This document shows, piece by piece, positions 1 through 5,228 of a stretch of 5,228 nucleotides of DNA (position 1 is its first letter; each line of letters starts with the position of its first letter). The position numbers and the translations under genes are program-made. The notes beneath the pieces are model-generated. The model made no database searches. It was not told where the DNA came from and saw only the letters and a list, made by a program, of their open reading frames with translations. The DNA comes from Sediminibacterium sp. (GTDB lineage Bacteria; Bacteroidota; Bacteroidia; Chitinophagales; Chitinophagaceae): assembly GCA_028288645.1 (NCBI GenBank), contig JAQBNJ010000380.1, positions 1 through 5,228 on the forward strand, given 5' to 3'.

Positions 1-282
1 GTTTTGTTGTTCACAATATTTTTTTGCTTCGGGCCACTTATCGAGCCAGCCTGTTGAACCGCAAACAAGCGGTATGCCGAATTCCATGCATTTCATCACA
101 TTATCAAATGCACTATGCGGGCCGGTGAATTCAATGGCCACATCTGCTTTGGAAATATTCTCTTTGGTGAAATCAGCTGCATTATTAATATCGATCTTCA
201 ATACGATCTCATGTCCTTTGGCGAGGGCTATCTCTTCAATGGCTTTACCCATTTTTCCGTAACCGATCAGTGCTATTTTCAT
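1..282 (-). CDS. dapB: 4-hydroxy-tetrahydrodipicolinate reductase DapB, N-terminal part (runs off left edge)
   Basis: DapB reduces 4-hydroxy-tetrahydrodipicolinate to tetrahydrodipicolinate with NAD(P)H in the cytoplasm, a step of lysine and meso-diaminopimelate synthesis. The 94 visible residues start MKIALIGYGKMG, a Rossmann nucleotide-binding loop with Gly7, Gly9 and Gly12. They continue through KIDIN (29-33), where an acidic residue is expected to contact the cofactor ribose, IEFTGP (50-55), and CGSTGW (74-79), which corresponds to the GTTG-type motif of the family. The frame is open to base 1, so the catalytic and substrate-binding C-terminal domain lies outside the window; full-length family members are roughly 240-270 residues. 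The start is fixed by the beta strand and glycine loop at the very N-terminus. No Shine-Dalgarno sequence is visible. The gene follows the DUF5683 gene after 142 bases and could have its own promoter, but I find no convincing one. The family call is firm. Confidence 0.95.
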   Translation of the reverse strand, partial: MKIALIGYGKMGKAIEEIALAKGHEIVLKIDINNAADFTKENISKADVAIEFTGPHSAFDNVMKCMEFGIPLVCGSTGWLDKWPEAKKYCEQQN

Positions 283-424
283 AATTGCAATTAATATGAT
301 CCTGGTATGCCCGATGGATAATGATAACTACCGGTCGTATCAATCAATAGTCAAAGTAAAAACAAATACGGATATGATGGTGAATCAAATCCTGCCAATT
401 ATAATAATAATTATTGATCAGCGT

Positions 425-1099
425 TTAGCGTGTGATGGCTGACCTCTTTGGCGGGCTTTTCATGTTCAATGTCAAACCAAATCCCGGTGTTCTTGTTTGC
501 GGGTTAAAGGTTGGTTTTAATTCCATAGAAAGATCATTGCTTACATCAAATTGTTTCAGGTGGGCAAATACGGTTGCATCGGCTACCTGCAGCGCCCAGG
601 CAAGAAAAAACCAGAGAACAGAATAATCCCGGTCTCTCCTGAAGGAATTACGGTAATTCTGCAAGGAGCTGATGCCCAGGTTCTTTAATTCGGGATCGAT
701 CAATGGCACCAAAGAACTGTCTTTATTTTGTTCTGCGAATCGCGCTTCGTACGCGAATTTTGTTTTCTTGTAGTAACTGTTGTTAAAAAAAAAGGTAGCG
801 GTGGGTATAGCCAATATACCATATATGATCGGGATCTTCCAATACTCTTTATTATAAGCCTGCCCCCAGCCCGGTACCATCAAAGACCGCATAGTGGCCA
901 GGCGCGGGTTGTGTTTGGGAACAGTATCTTTCTTTACAATGACCGCTGCAATCGTTGAATCCTTTCCAGGAACCGTATTTTTTTGGGTTGATGAGAATGG
1001 AGCAGCTGTTGACAAGGCTTTCTTATCATCCTGCGCATGGCTATCGGTTAAATATCCTGCGCAAATAATAAATAATATGAGGACCCTGTATGATTTCAT
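425..1099 (-). CDS. DUF5683 family exported/membrane protein of unknown function
   Basis: The 224-residue product has a signal peptide: a positively charged start (MKSYR), a hydrophobic core (6-17), and SHA at 20-22 as a likely cleavage site. A Thr/Ser/Lys-rich low-complexity linker covers about 24-65. The conserved part follows: RLATMRSLMVPGWGQAYN (about 66-83, with PGWGQ at 76-80), a hydrophobic segment at about 88-106, a polar stretch, the charged motif RNSFRRDRDY (150-159), and a second hydrophobic segment at about 160-178. The tail from about 180 is polar and rich in Pro, Arg and Lys. From memory this matches DUF5683, a Bacteroidota family of unknown function that often sits between parB and dapB, as here. 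It starts 5 bases after the parB stop, so its ribosome-binding region lies in the parB end and the two are almost certainly co-transcribed. It is likely an inner-membrane protein, but topology is uncertain. I propose no biochemical role. Confidence 0.85.
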   Translation of the reverse strand: MKSYRVLILFIICAGYLTDSHAQDDKKALSTAAPFSSTQKNTVPGKDSTIAAVIVKKDTVPKHNPRLATMRSLMVPGWGQAYNKEYWKIPIIYGILAIPTATFFFNNSYYKKTKFAYEARFAEQNKDSSLVPLIDPELKNLGISSLQNYRNSFRRDRDYSVLWFFLAWALQVADATVFAHLKQFDVSNDLSMELKPTFNPQTRTPGFGLTLNMKSPPKRSAITR

Positions 1100-1104
1100 G
1101 TAGA

Positions 1105-2028
1105 TCAGCTCACGGTAACATTCATCGCATCCAGTAATTTATTCAGTTCTTCGAGTGAATAATATTCGATGGTAATGCTGCCGTAGCCTTTTTTATTGTG
1201 AACCATTTTTACTTTGGTAGCAAAATGCGAAGCTAAATTATCCTCAATTTTTTTGTAAGCTGCGGGAAGGTCCGACTTTACGGAAGATTTAACACCGCCA
1301 TTCTTTTCTGCTTTGTACATGTTGCGTACCAGTTCCTCTGTCTGGCGAACACTGAGGTCCTTTTCGCGGATTTCCTTATATACAAACAATTGCCGGTCTA
1401 TGGTTTCAATAGTAACCAATGCCCTTGCATGGCCCATGCTTAAACTACCGTTCCTTACAGCGAGCTGTATATCGGGTGGTAATTTTAATAAACGGATATA
1501 GTTGGTAACCGTGCTTCTTTCTTTACCCATTCTCTCTGCCACCTGTTCCTGCGTGTAATTCAGTTCCTCCATCATGCGTTTATAGCTGATGGCTATTTCA
1601 ACCGCATTAAGGTCTTCGCGTTGTAAATTTTCGAGAAGGGCAAGTTCCAGTAACTGCTGGTCATTTGCCTGGCGGATATAAGCCGGAACATCTGTTAACC
1701 CCGCGATCTTAGAGGCTCTGAAACGACGTTCACCCGCGATCAACTGGTATTTCCCATTCTGCAATTTGGAAACAGTCAACGGTTGAATAATATCGTGCAG
1801 TTTGATAGATTCGGCCAATTCTTTCAATGCATTTTCATCAAAATCACGGCGCGGTTGTTTGGGGTTTACCTGTATATCTTTTAAGGCAATACGACTGGTA
1901 TGCGTTACCTGTTCTACCACATCGCTCTTTAATGAACCGGCAGTGTTTTTCAGATCAGAATCTATATTCTGCAACAAAGAGCGGAGCCCTTTTCCTATGA
2001 GGTCTTTATTTTGTTTTGGACTAGTCAT
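1105..2028 (-). CDS. parB: Chromosome partitioning protein ParB (CTP-dependent DNA clamp)
   Basis: ParB binds parS sites near the replication origin, spreads along DNA as a CTP-dependent clamp, and works with the ParA ATPase to move origins apart. The 307 residues have the standard layout. The N-terminal ParA-contact segment is KGLRSLL (13-19). The ParB/Srx domain begins near 45 with NPKQPRRDFD (55-64), followed by GERRFRAS (99-106), the CTP-binding GERRxRA box, and ENLQREDLN (133-141). A helix-turn-helix covers about 158-185 (YTQEQVAERMGKERSTVTNY). The C-terminal region (about 260-307) fits a dimerisation domain. No key motif is missing and the length is typical. The chosen start places KGLRSLL close to the N-terminus, as in homologues. 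It lies 98 bases downstream of parA on the same strand, with an inverted-repeat array filling the gap. ParB is chromosomal here, given the metabolic neighbours and lack of plasmid replication genes, though that is an inference. Confidence 0.97.
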   Translation of the reverse strand: MTSPKQNKDLIGKGLRSLLQNIDSDLKNTAGSLKSDVVEQVTHTSRIALKDIQVNPKQPRRDFDENALKELAESIKLHDIIQPLTVSKLQNGKYQLIAGERRFRASKIAGLTDVPAYIRQANDQQLLELALLENLQREDLNAVEIAISYKRMMEELNYTQEQVAERMGKERSTVTNYIRLLKLPPDIQLAVRNGSLSMGHARALVTIETIDRQLFVYKEIREKDLSVRQTEELVRNMYKAEKNGGVKSSVKSDLPAAYKKIEDNLASHFATKVKMVHNKKGYGSITIEYYSLEELNKLLDAMNVTVS

Positions 2029-2042
2029 GTTATTATTTTGAA

Positions 2043-2113
2043 TGTTGAATTTTAAATGTTGAATGAATATGTTATACTTCTTTCATTCAACATTCAGCAT
2101 TTAAAATTCAACA
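2043..2113. repeat. Inverted-repeat array (ATGTTGAAT units) able to form a long hairpin in the parA-parB gap
   Basis: The nonamer ATGTTGAAT occurs at 2042-2050 and 2056-2064. Its reverse complement ATTCAACAT occurs at 2085-2093 and 2106-2114, and a one-mismatch copy (ATTCAGCAT) at 2092-2100. The arms 2043-2058 and 2098-2113 pair perfectly over 16 bases. The inner arms 2059-2067 and 2082-2090 pair over 9 more, leaving a 7-base bulge (2091-2097) and a loop of about 14 bases. The stem is very AT-rich and no T-tract follows it on the minus strand, so it does not look like a standard intrinsic terminator. It may be a dispersed intergenic repeat, an mRNA-stabilising or attenuating hairpin setting ParA:ParB ratio, or a protein-binding array. 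The repeat structure is plain; the role is unknown. Confidence 0.85.
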
Positions 2114-2126
2114 TAAATGTTATTTG

Positions 2127-2927
2127 TTATTCAATAATTCTTTCCTGGTTCGACATCTTCGTCATGCCGTTGTTTTGTAAGATCTCTTTGGCAAGATTGA
2201 GATAGTTAACAGCGCCTTTGCTTTCGGCATCGTATAAGATAACGGGTTTGCCAACACTTGGCGCTTCGCTTAACCTTGTATTTCTGTGGATGATGGTATC
2301 AAATACCATATCATCAAAATGCCTTCTTACTTCGCTTACTACCTGGTTGCATAAACGCAGGCGACCATCGTACATCGTCATTAAAATTCCTTCTATCTGC
2401 AATTCAGGATTGAGGCGGTTCTGAACGATCTTGATGGTGTTCAGCAATTTTCCCAATCCTTCCAGTGCAAAGAACTCACATTGTACCGGAACGATCACAC
2501 TGTCGGATGCAACCAATGAATTCACGGTGATCAACCCTAATGAAGGTGAACAATCGATGATGATAAAATCATACCTGTCGCGTATCACATCTAAAATTCC
2601 TTTCAATACATTTTCACGGTTAGGATAATTGATCATTTCGATCTCGGCGCCTACCAGGTCAATATGCGAGGGAATGATATCGAGATTAGGCACCTCGCTT
2701 TTTAAGATCACATCACTGGCCAGAACATTGTTCACCATACAATCGTAAAGGCTGTTGGTGATATTATGCAGATCAAATCCGACACCTGTTGTGCTATTGG
2801 CCTGTGGATCCGCATCTACCAGCAATGTTCTGAATTCAAGAACAGCCAGGCTGGCCGCTACATTGATCGCTGACGTTGTTTTTCCTACCCCGCCTTTTTG
2901 ATTGGCTACGCCAATAATTCTTGCCAT
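2127..2927 (-). CDS. parA: Chromosome partitioning ATPase ParA (Soj type)
   Basis: ParA is a deviant-Walker P-loop ATPase that binds nucleoid DNA as an ATP dimer; ParB stimulates its hydrolysis, which drives origin segregation. In the 266 residues the deviant Walker A is KGGVGKTT (11-18), with signature Lys11 and P-loop Lys16. The A' motif VDADPQAN (37-44) carries Asp38 and Asp40. Walker B is IIIDCSPSLG (132-141), with Asp135. The C-terminal motif HRNTRLSEAPSVGKPV (214-229) is typical of Soj-like chromosomal ParA and includes basic residues likely to help in DNA binding. There is no N-terminal helix-turn-helix as in P1-type plasmid ParA, so this is the short chromosomal type. The last 13 or so residues form a polar tail. 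The start is fixed because MARIIGVANQKGG begins directly with the first strand. It lies 44 bases after the hydrolase stop, and no strong promoter is seen in that gap, so read-through from upstream is likely. Confidence 0.97.
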   Translation of the reverse strand: MARIIGVANQKGGVGKTTSAINVAASLAVLEFRTLLVDADPQANSTTGVGFDLHNITNSLYDCMVNNVLASDVILKSEVPNLDIIPSHIDLVGAEIEMINYPNRENVLKGILDVIRDRYDFIIIDCSPSLGLITVNSLVASDSVIVPVQCEFFALEGLGKLLNTIKIVQNRLNPELQIEGILMTMYDGRLRLCNQVVSEVRRHFDDMVFDTIIHRNTRLSEAPSVGKPVILYDAESKGAVNYLNLAKEILQNNGMTKMSNQERIIE

Positions 2928-2941
2928 AAATTATTTCCAAC

Positions 2942-2953
2942 CCCGCATGCGGG
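2942..2953. other. GC-rich perfect palindrome just upstream of parA
   Basis: CCCGCATGCGGG is a perfect 12-base palindrome in an otherwise AT-rich 44-base gap between the hydrolase stop and the parA start. In minus-strand RNA it can form a 4-base-pair GC hairpin (CCCG/CGGG) with a CATG loop, extendable by two G-U pairs, ending 14 bases before the parA ATG. On the plus strand it is followed by ACTTTTT, but no plus-strand gene precedes it, so a terminator role there has no obvious client. It could be a weak attenuator, an RNA-processing site, or a protein-binding site. The palindrome is certain; the function is not. Confidence 0.45.
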
Positions 2954-2971
2954 ACTTTTTGTGATGAATAT

Positions 2972-3652
2972 TTAAATCTCTATCGTTTCACCAATAGATG
3001 GTAACAATAATTTTTTACCTGCTTTTGCGAATGTTTGTTTCGCCTCTTCCTCATTTACCTGGATAAAGCCAAATGTATTGTAATGTACGCCAACGATGGT
3101 ACTGCATTCGATAAAATCTGCTGCGCGTACAGCATCTGCAACATCCATCGTAAAATTGTCGCCGATTGGCAGTACCGCAAAATCCTGCTCCGCCCATGAA
3201 GGGATCAATTGCATGTCTAACGTCAATGCCGTATCACCACTATAATAGAATTTCCCTTCTGTTGATGTAAAGATGAAACCCATCGGGTTGCCGCCATAAC
3301 TTCCATCGGGCAGCCCGCTGCTATGCTGCGCCACCACGCATTTTACCATACCAAAATCAAAGTTCCATTTGCCGCCCGTGTTCATCGGGTGTGTATTGGA
3401 AACGCCCTCTTTGTTCAGCCATTCATGTATTTCCCAGTTGGCCACTACTTTACAAGCGGTTCTTTGGGCAATGCTCACGCAATCTGCAATATGGTCAACA
3501 TGGCCATGAGAAAGGAAGATATAGTCTGCCTCAATACTACCGGGGTCCACTTCTTTTGCCAGTGGATTGTAGGTAATAAAAGGATCAAAAAGGATCTTTT
3601 TACCCCCGATCTCTACCGCAAAACAGGAATGTCCATAATAGGTCAGCTTCAT
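2972..3652 (-). CDS. UPF0173-type metal-dependent hydrolase (metallo-beta-lactamase fold)
   Basis: This 226-residue cytoplasmic protein belongs to the compact UPF0173 / UlaG-like branch of the metallo-beta-lactamase superfamily. It opens with MKLTYYGHSCF, the usual start of this branch. The metal-binding signature is SHGHVDH (48-54), supplying His49, His51, Asp53 and His54. Further probable ligands are His110 (AQHSSG), Asp140 (SGDTA) and His200 (GVHYNTF), so the full set for a two-metal site is present. It has no signal peptide and no added domain. Length matches the family. UlaG, a relative, is an L-ascorbate-6-phosphate lactonase, but most UPF0173 members have no assigned substrate, so I give none. 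A Bacteroidota-type promoter lies 23 bases upstream and AAAGGG (3657-3662) sits 4 bases before the ATG. It heads the minus-strand run leading into parA, though a functional link to segregation is not shown. Confidence 0.93.
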   Translation of the reverse strand: MKLTYYGHSCFAVEIGGKKILFDPFITYNPLAKEVDPGSIEADYIFLSHGHVDHIADCVSIAQRTACKVVANWEIHEWLNKEGVSNTHPMNTGGKWNFDFGMVKCVVAQHSSGLPDGSYGGNPMGFIFTSTEGKFYYSGDTALTLDMQLIPSWAEQDFAVLPIGDNFTMDVADAVRAADFIECSTIVGVHYNTFGFIQVNEEEAKQTFAKAGKKLLLPSIGETIEI

Positions 3653-3675
3653 AGTACCCTTTCTTTGAAAGTTGT

Positions 3676-3707
3676 CAAAAATACACTTTAGGGCACATCT
3701 GCCGAAA
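3676..3707 (-). promoter_or_regulatory. Bacteroidota-type promoter for the UPF0173 hydrolase (and likely the par genes)
   Basis: On the minus strand, TATTTTTG (3683 to 3676) matches the -7 consensus TAnnTTTG exactly. The -33 element is weak: TTTCG (3707 to 3703) instead of TTTG, with 19 bases between TTCG and the -7 box, which is the expected spacing. Transcription would start near 3670, giving a leader of roughly 17 bases before the ATG at 3652. This is the only good minus-strand promoter I see upstream of parA, parB or the DUF5683 gene. Confidence 0.6.
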
Positions 3708-3752
3708 GAATATTATCCATATGCTTTTGAATCGCGAAGCGGGTGTTTTTGG

Positions 3753-3793
3753 GTCCATAGTCAATAGTCCATTGACTATGGTCTATGGACTAT
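3753..3793. repeat. Compact inverted-repeat cluster (AGTCCAT/AGTCAAT units) in the divergent promoter region
   Basis: Forty-one bases hold three overlapping inverted repeats. Arms 3755-3765 and 3771-3781 (CCATAGTCAAT / ATTGACTATGG) pair perfectly over 11 bases with a 5-base loop. Arms 3764-3772 and 3785-3793 (ATAGTCCAT / ATGGACTAT) pair over 9 bases. Outer arms 3753-3760 and 3783-3790 (GTCCATAG / CTATGGAC) pair over 8. The first two share bases, so they are mutually exclusive as hairpins. The right end overlaps the position expected for the -33 element of the plus-strand promoter. It may be a dispersed intergenic repeat or an operator cluster. It lies upstream of both promoters' start points, so it is not expected in either transcript, which favours a DNA-level role or no role. 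Confidence 0.85.
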
Positions 3794-3815
3794 CGTCCTT
3801 TACAAGGTATCTTTG
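3785..3815 (+). promoter_or_regulatory. Bacteroidota-type promoter for the metallophosphoesterase gene
   Basis: TATCTTTG (3808-3815) matches the -7 consensus TAnnTTTG exactly. At 19 bases upstream the -33 position reads ATGG (3785-3788), a poor match to TTTG, and it falls inside the inverted-repeat cluster. The predicted transcription start is around 3820-3823, giving a leader of about 65 bases. A weak -33 element may mean that an activator or repressor acts here. Confidence 0.55.
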
Positions 3816-3821
3816 CATTCC

Positions 3822-3834
3822 GTAAACGGTTTAC
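3822..3834. promoter_or_regulatory. GTAAAC-G-GTTTAC inverted repeat at the predicted transcription start (candidate operator)
   Basis: Two perfect 6-base half-sites, GTAAAC and GTTTAC, are separated by one G. The centre is 13 bases downstream of the -7 box at 3808-3815, so a bound protein would overlap the transcription start and block initiation. The half-site resembles those of LacI/GalR-type operators, but those normally have no extra central base, so I do not name a regulator. No regulator gene is present in the window. Confidence 0.4.
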
Positions 3835-3887
3835 AATAAAGAACCTTCACAGCCGTCTACCACAAAAACATCGTTAAACAGTTAGGA

Positions 3888-5144
3888 ATGAGAAATGCAA
3901 GTACCTGGTGGATCATCGCGGCGATCATGTTATTACTGGACCTGTATGTGTTCCAGGCGTTAAAGACTGTTACGCAGGGCGCCAGCGACAGGACAAGAAC
4001 AGCCATACATATTACTTATTGGGTGGTATCGGGACTTACATTAGCGGCGCTTTTGCTGTTCCCGTATATATATGCTTTACAAACCTCCAAAGTGTTCCGG
4101 AACTATGTATTTGCCATCCTGGTAGGATTATTTTTTGCAAAACTGCTCGGTTCTATATTCTTTCTGACTGATGATCTGCGCCGCGGTTCTGTGTTCCTGT
4201 TGAGTAAGGTACTGCCTGATATCGGCGCCCGTTTCCTTGGGGAAGACAATTCTATCCCGCGTTCTACCTTTCTTAGCTGGCTGGGCCTGGGTCTTGGCGG
4301 AGGATTGTTCGGTACTTTACTATATGGTTTCAGCAATAAATATAAATACCAGGTGAAGAAGGTCACGCTTGCGTTCAGCAATCTTCCCAGGTCATTTGAT
4401 GGATTCAGGATCGTTCATATTAGTGATATCCATAGCGGTAGTTTCCAGAATAAGGCGGCGGTGAACAAGGGGGTGGAAATGATCCTTCAGCAGAAGCCAG
4501 ACCTGGTACTGTTTACCGGCGACCTCGTAAACGACCGGGCCGAAGAGATGACGGATTATATGGATGTATTCAATAAAGTCAAGGCGCCGATGGGTGTGTA
4601 TAGTTCCCTTGGAAACCACGACTACGGGGATTATGTTTCCTGGCCTTCACCGCAGGCGAAGATCGAGAACCTGGAAAGCCTGAAAAAAGTACATGCCGTA
4701 CTTGGCTGGCGCTTATTAATGAATGAGCATGTATTACTTGATAAAAACAACGAGCAAATCGCTTTGCTGGGTATTGAGAACTGGGGAGCCAAGGGCCGTT
4801 TTCCCAAATATGGAAAGATGCATGAAGCTTATCCCGGAACGGAAAATATTCCCTTTAAGATCTTACTGAGCCATGACCCCAGCCATTGGGATGCAGAGAT
4901 AAAAACAAAGTACCCCGATATTGACCTGATGCTGGCCGGCCATACCCACGGGATGCAGTTCGGCCTGGAAAATCCTTACTTCAAATGGAGCCCGGTAAAA
5001 TGGATGTATAAACAATGGGCGGGCCTGTATGAAGACGGGAAGCAGAAATTATACGTGAATCGTGGCTACGGGTTTATTGGCTACCCGGGCAGGGTAGGAA
5101 TATTGCCGGAGATCACGGTGATTGAACTGGCAGCAAAGAGTTAA
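3888..5144 (+). CDS. Membrane-anchored calcineurin-like metallophosphoesterase (YkuE-type)
   Basis: The 418-residue product has an N-terminal membrane domain and a C-terminal phosphoesterase domain. Hydrophobic segments lie at about 7-27, 42-63, 73-94 and 128-148. The catalytic domain starts near 163 and carries every expected motif: SDIH (Asp180, His182), GDLVND (Asp212), GNHD (Asn243, His244), SHD (His329) and GHTH (His352, His354). These ligands form a two-metal phosphoesterase centre. The C-terminal stretch VNRGYGFIGYPGRVGILPEITVIEL (about 390-414) is typical of the COG1408/YkuE group. With four membrane segments and an intracellular N-terminus the domain would face the cytoplasm, but topology was not tested. 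The substrate is unknown; membrane lipid or lipid A intermediates are possible because related enzymes act there. The start has AGGA almost touching the ATG, and the first membrane helix follows at once; the next in-frame Met (residue 14) would cut that helix. It is transcribed away from the par genes with its own promoter. Confidence 0.92.
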   Translation: MRNASTWWIIAAIMLLLDLYVFQALKTVTQGASDRTRTAIHITYWVVSGLTLAALLLFPYIYALQTSKVFRNYVFAILVGLFFAKLLGSIFFLTDDLRRGSVFLLSKVLPDIGARFLGEDNSIPRSTFLSWLGLGLGGGLFGTLLYGFSNKYKYQVKKVTLAFSNLPRSFDGFRIVHISDIHSGSFQNKAAVNKGVEMILQQKPDLVLFTGDLVNDRAEEMTDYMDVFNKVKAPMGVYSSLGNHDYGDYVSWPSPQAKIENLESLKKVHAVLGWRLLMNEHVLLDKNNEQIALLGIENWGAKGRFPKYGKMHEAYPGTENIPFKILLSHDPSHWDAEIKTKYPDIDLMLAGHTHGMQFGLENPYFKWSPVKWMYKQWAGLYEDGKQKLYVNRGYGFIGYPGRVGILPEITVIELAAKS

Positions 5145-5156
5145 CAAATCTTTGAT

Positions 5157-5188
5157 TTTTGCGTGCGCTTAAAGGGCAATTTCATTTG
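5157..5188 (+). promoter_or_regulatory. Candidate promoter for a gene at the right edge
   Basis: TTTTG at 5157-5161 contains an exact -33 TTTG, followed after 19 bases by TTCATTTG (5181-5188), which matches the -7 consensus TAnnTTTG at all but its second base. Transcription would start near 5193-5195. The element begins 13 bases after the metallophosphoesterase stop. No terminator hairpin is seen between the stop and this element, so read-through could also supply the next gene. Confidence 0.4.
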
Positions 5189-5207
5189 TCATTATGTATT
5201 TACAGGT

Positions 5208-5228
5208 ATGTCACCCGCCGGATTTTAT
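5208..5228 (+). CDS. Possible start of a plus-strand gene cut by the window edge
   Basis: An open frame beginning MSPAGFY runs to the last base. An AGG lies a few bases before the ATG, and the distance from the candidate promoter leaves a leader of about 14 bases. A different frame from the ATG at 5194 (MYLQVCHPP) is also open, but would be nearly leaderless from that promoter. Seven codons are too few to recognise a family. The region could instead hold only the end of a gene on the other strand, since all three minus frames enter from the edge and soon meet stops. Confidence 0.2.

Noticed and set aside
344..352. TCAATAGTC, also found at 3761-3769, as a remnant of the divergent-region repeat
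   Set aside because: Nine shared bases without any accompanying inverted partner is easily chance.
352..359. A dapB promoter with -7 box TTACTTTG on the minus strand
   Set aside because: The -7 element has one mismatch, and the nearest upstream TTTG is about 26 bases away, not 19-21. Too weak to list.
406..415. AATAATTATT palindrome as a terminator after the DUF5683 gene
   Set aside because: The stem has no G or C and could not form a stable hairpin, and no distinct T-tract follows.
2029..2971. A parS site near parAB
   Set aside because: No sequence in or around the par genes resembles the TGTTTCACGTGAAACA consensus, and no CACGTG core was found by eye. parS may lie elsewhere on the chromosome.
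3323..3691. A 122-residue plus-strand open frame opposite the hydrolase
   Set aside because: It lies almost wholly antisense to a well-supported gene, has no recognisable domain, and overlaps the hydrolase promoter.
4103..4381. A 92-residue minus-strand open frame inside the phosphoesterase gene
   Set aside because: It is an antisense shadow of the membrane domain coding region, with a Pro/Arg-rich composition and no family resemblance.

Overview
The window looks like a piece of chromosome from a member of Bacteroidota, most likely in or near the family Chitinophagaceae. The evidence is the gene set (parA, parB, a DUF5683 membrane protein, then dapB), the AT-rich ribosome-binding regions with little Shine-Dalgarno sequence, and promoters of the Bacteroidota form TTTG-N19-TAnnTTTG. 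The genus is an inference and was not tested.

From about 3652 down to 1, five genes run on the minus strand: a UPF0173 metallo-beta-lactamase-fold hydrolase, parA, parB, the DUF5683 gene and the first 94 codons of dapB, which runs off the left edge. The gaps are 44, 98, 5 and 142 bases. A good promoter is visible only in front of the hydrolase, so at least hydrolase-parA-parB-DUF5683 may be one transcription unit. ParA and ParB act together in chromosome segregation. DapB feeds the lysine and meso-diaminopimelate (peptidoglycan) pathway. The DUF5683 protein is predicted to be exported and membrane-bound, and its function is unknown.

From 3653 to 3887 lies a 235-base divergent control region. 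It holds a promoter for the hydrolase (minus strand), a compact set of inverted repeats, a promoter for the plus-strand gene, and a GTAAAC-G-GTTTAC inverted repeat at the expected transcription start. The plus-strand gene (3888-5144) encodes a calcineurin-like metallophosphoesterase with about four N-terminal membrane segments. After it, 5145-5228 carries a promoter-like sequence and possibly the first seven codons of another plus-strand gene.

The coding content is mostly ordinary core genome. The least explained sequence is intergenic. Two unrelated inverted-repeat arrays are present, one in the parA-parB gap (unit ATGTTGAAT) and one in the divergent promoter region (unit AGTCCAT/AGTCAAT). 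A possible operator and a GC-rich palindrome just before parA also stand out. I found no CRISPR array, tRNA, rRNA, transposase or consensus parS site.
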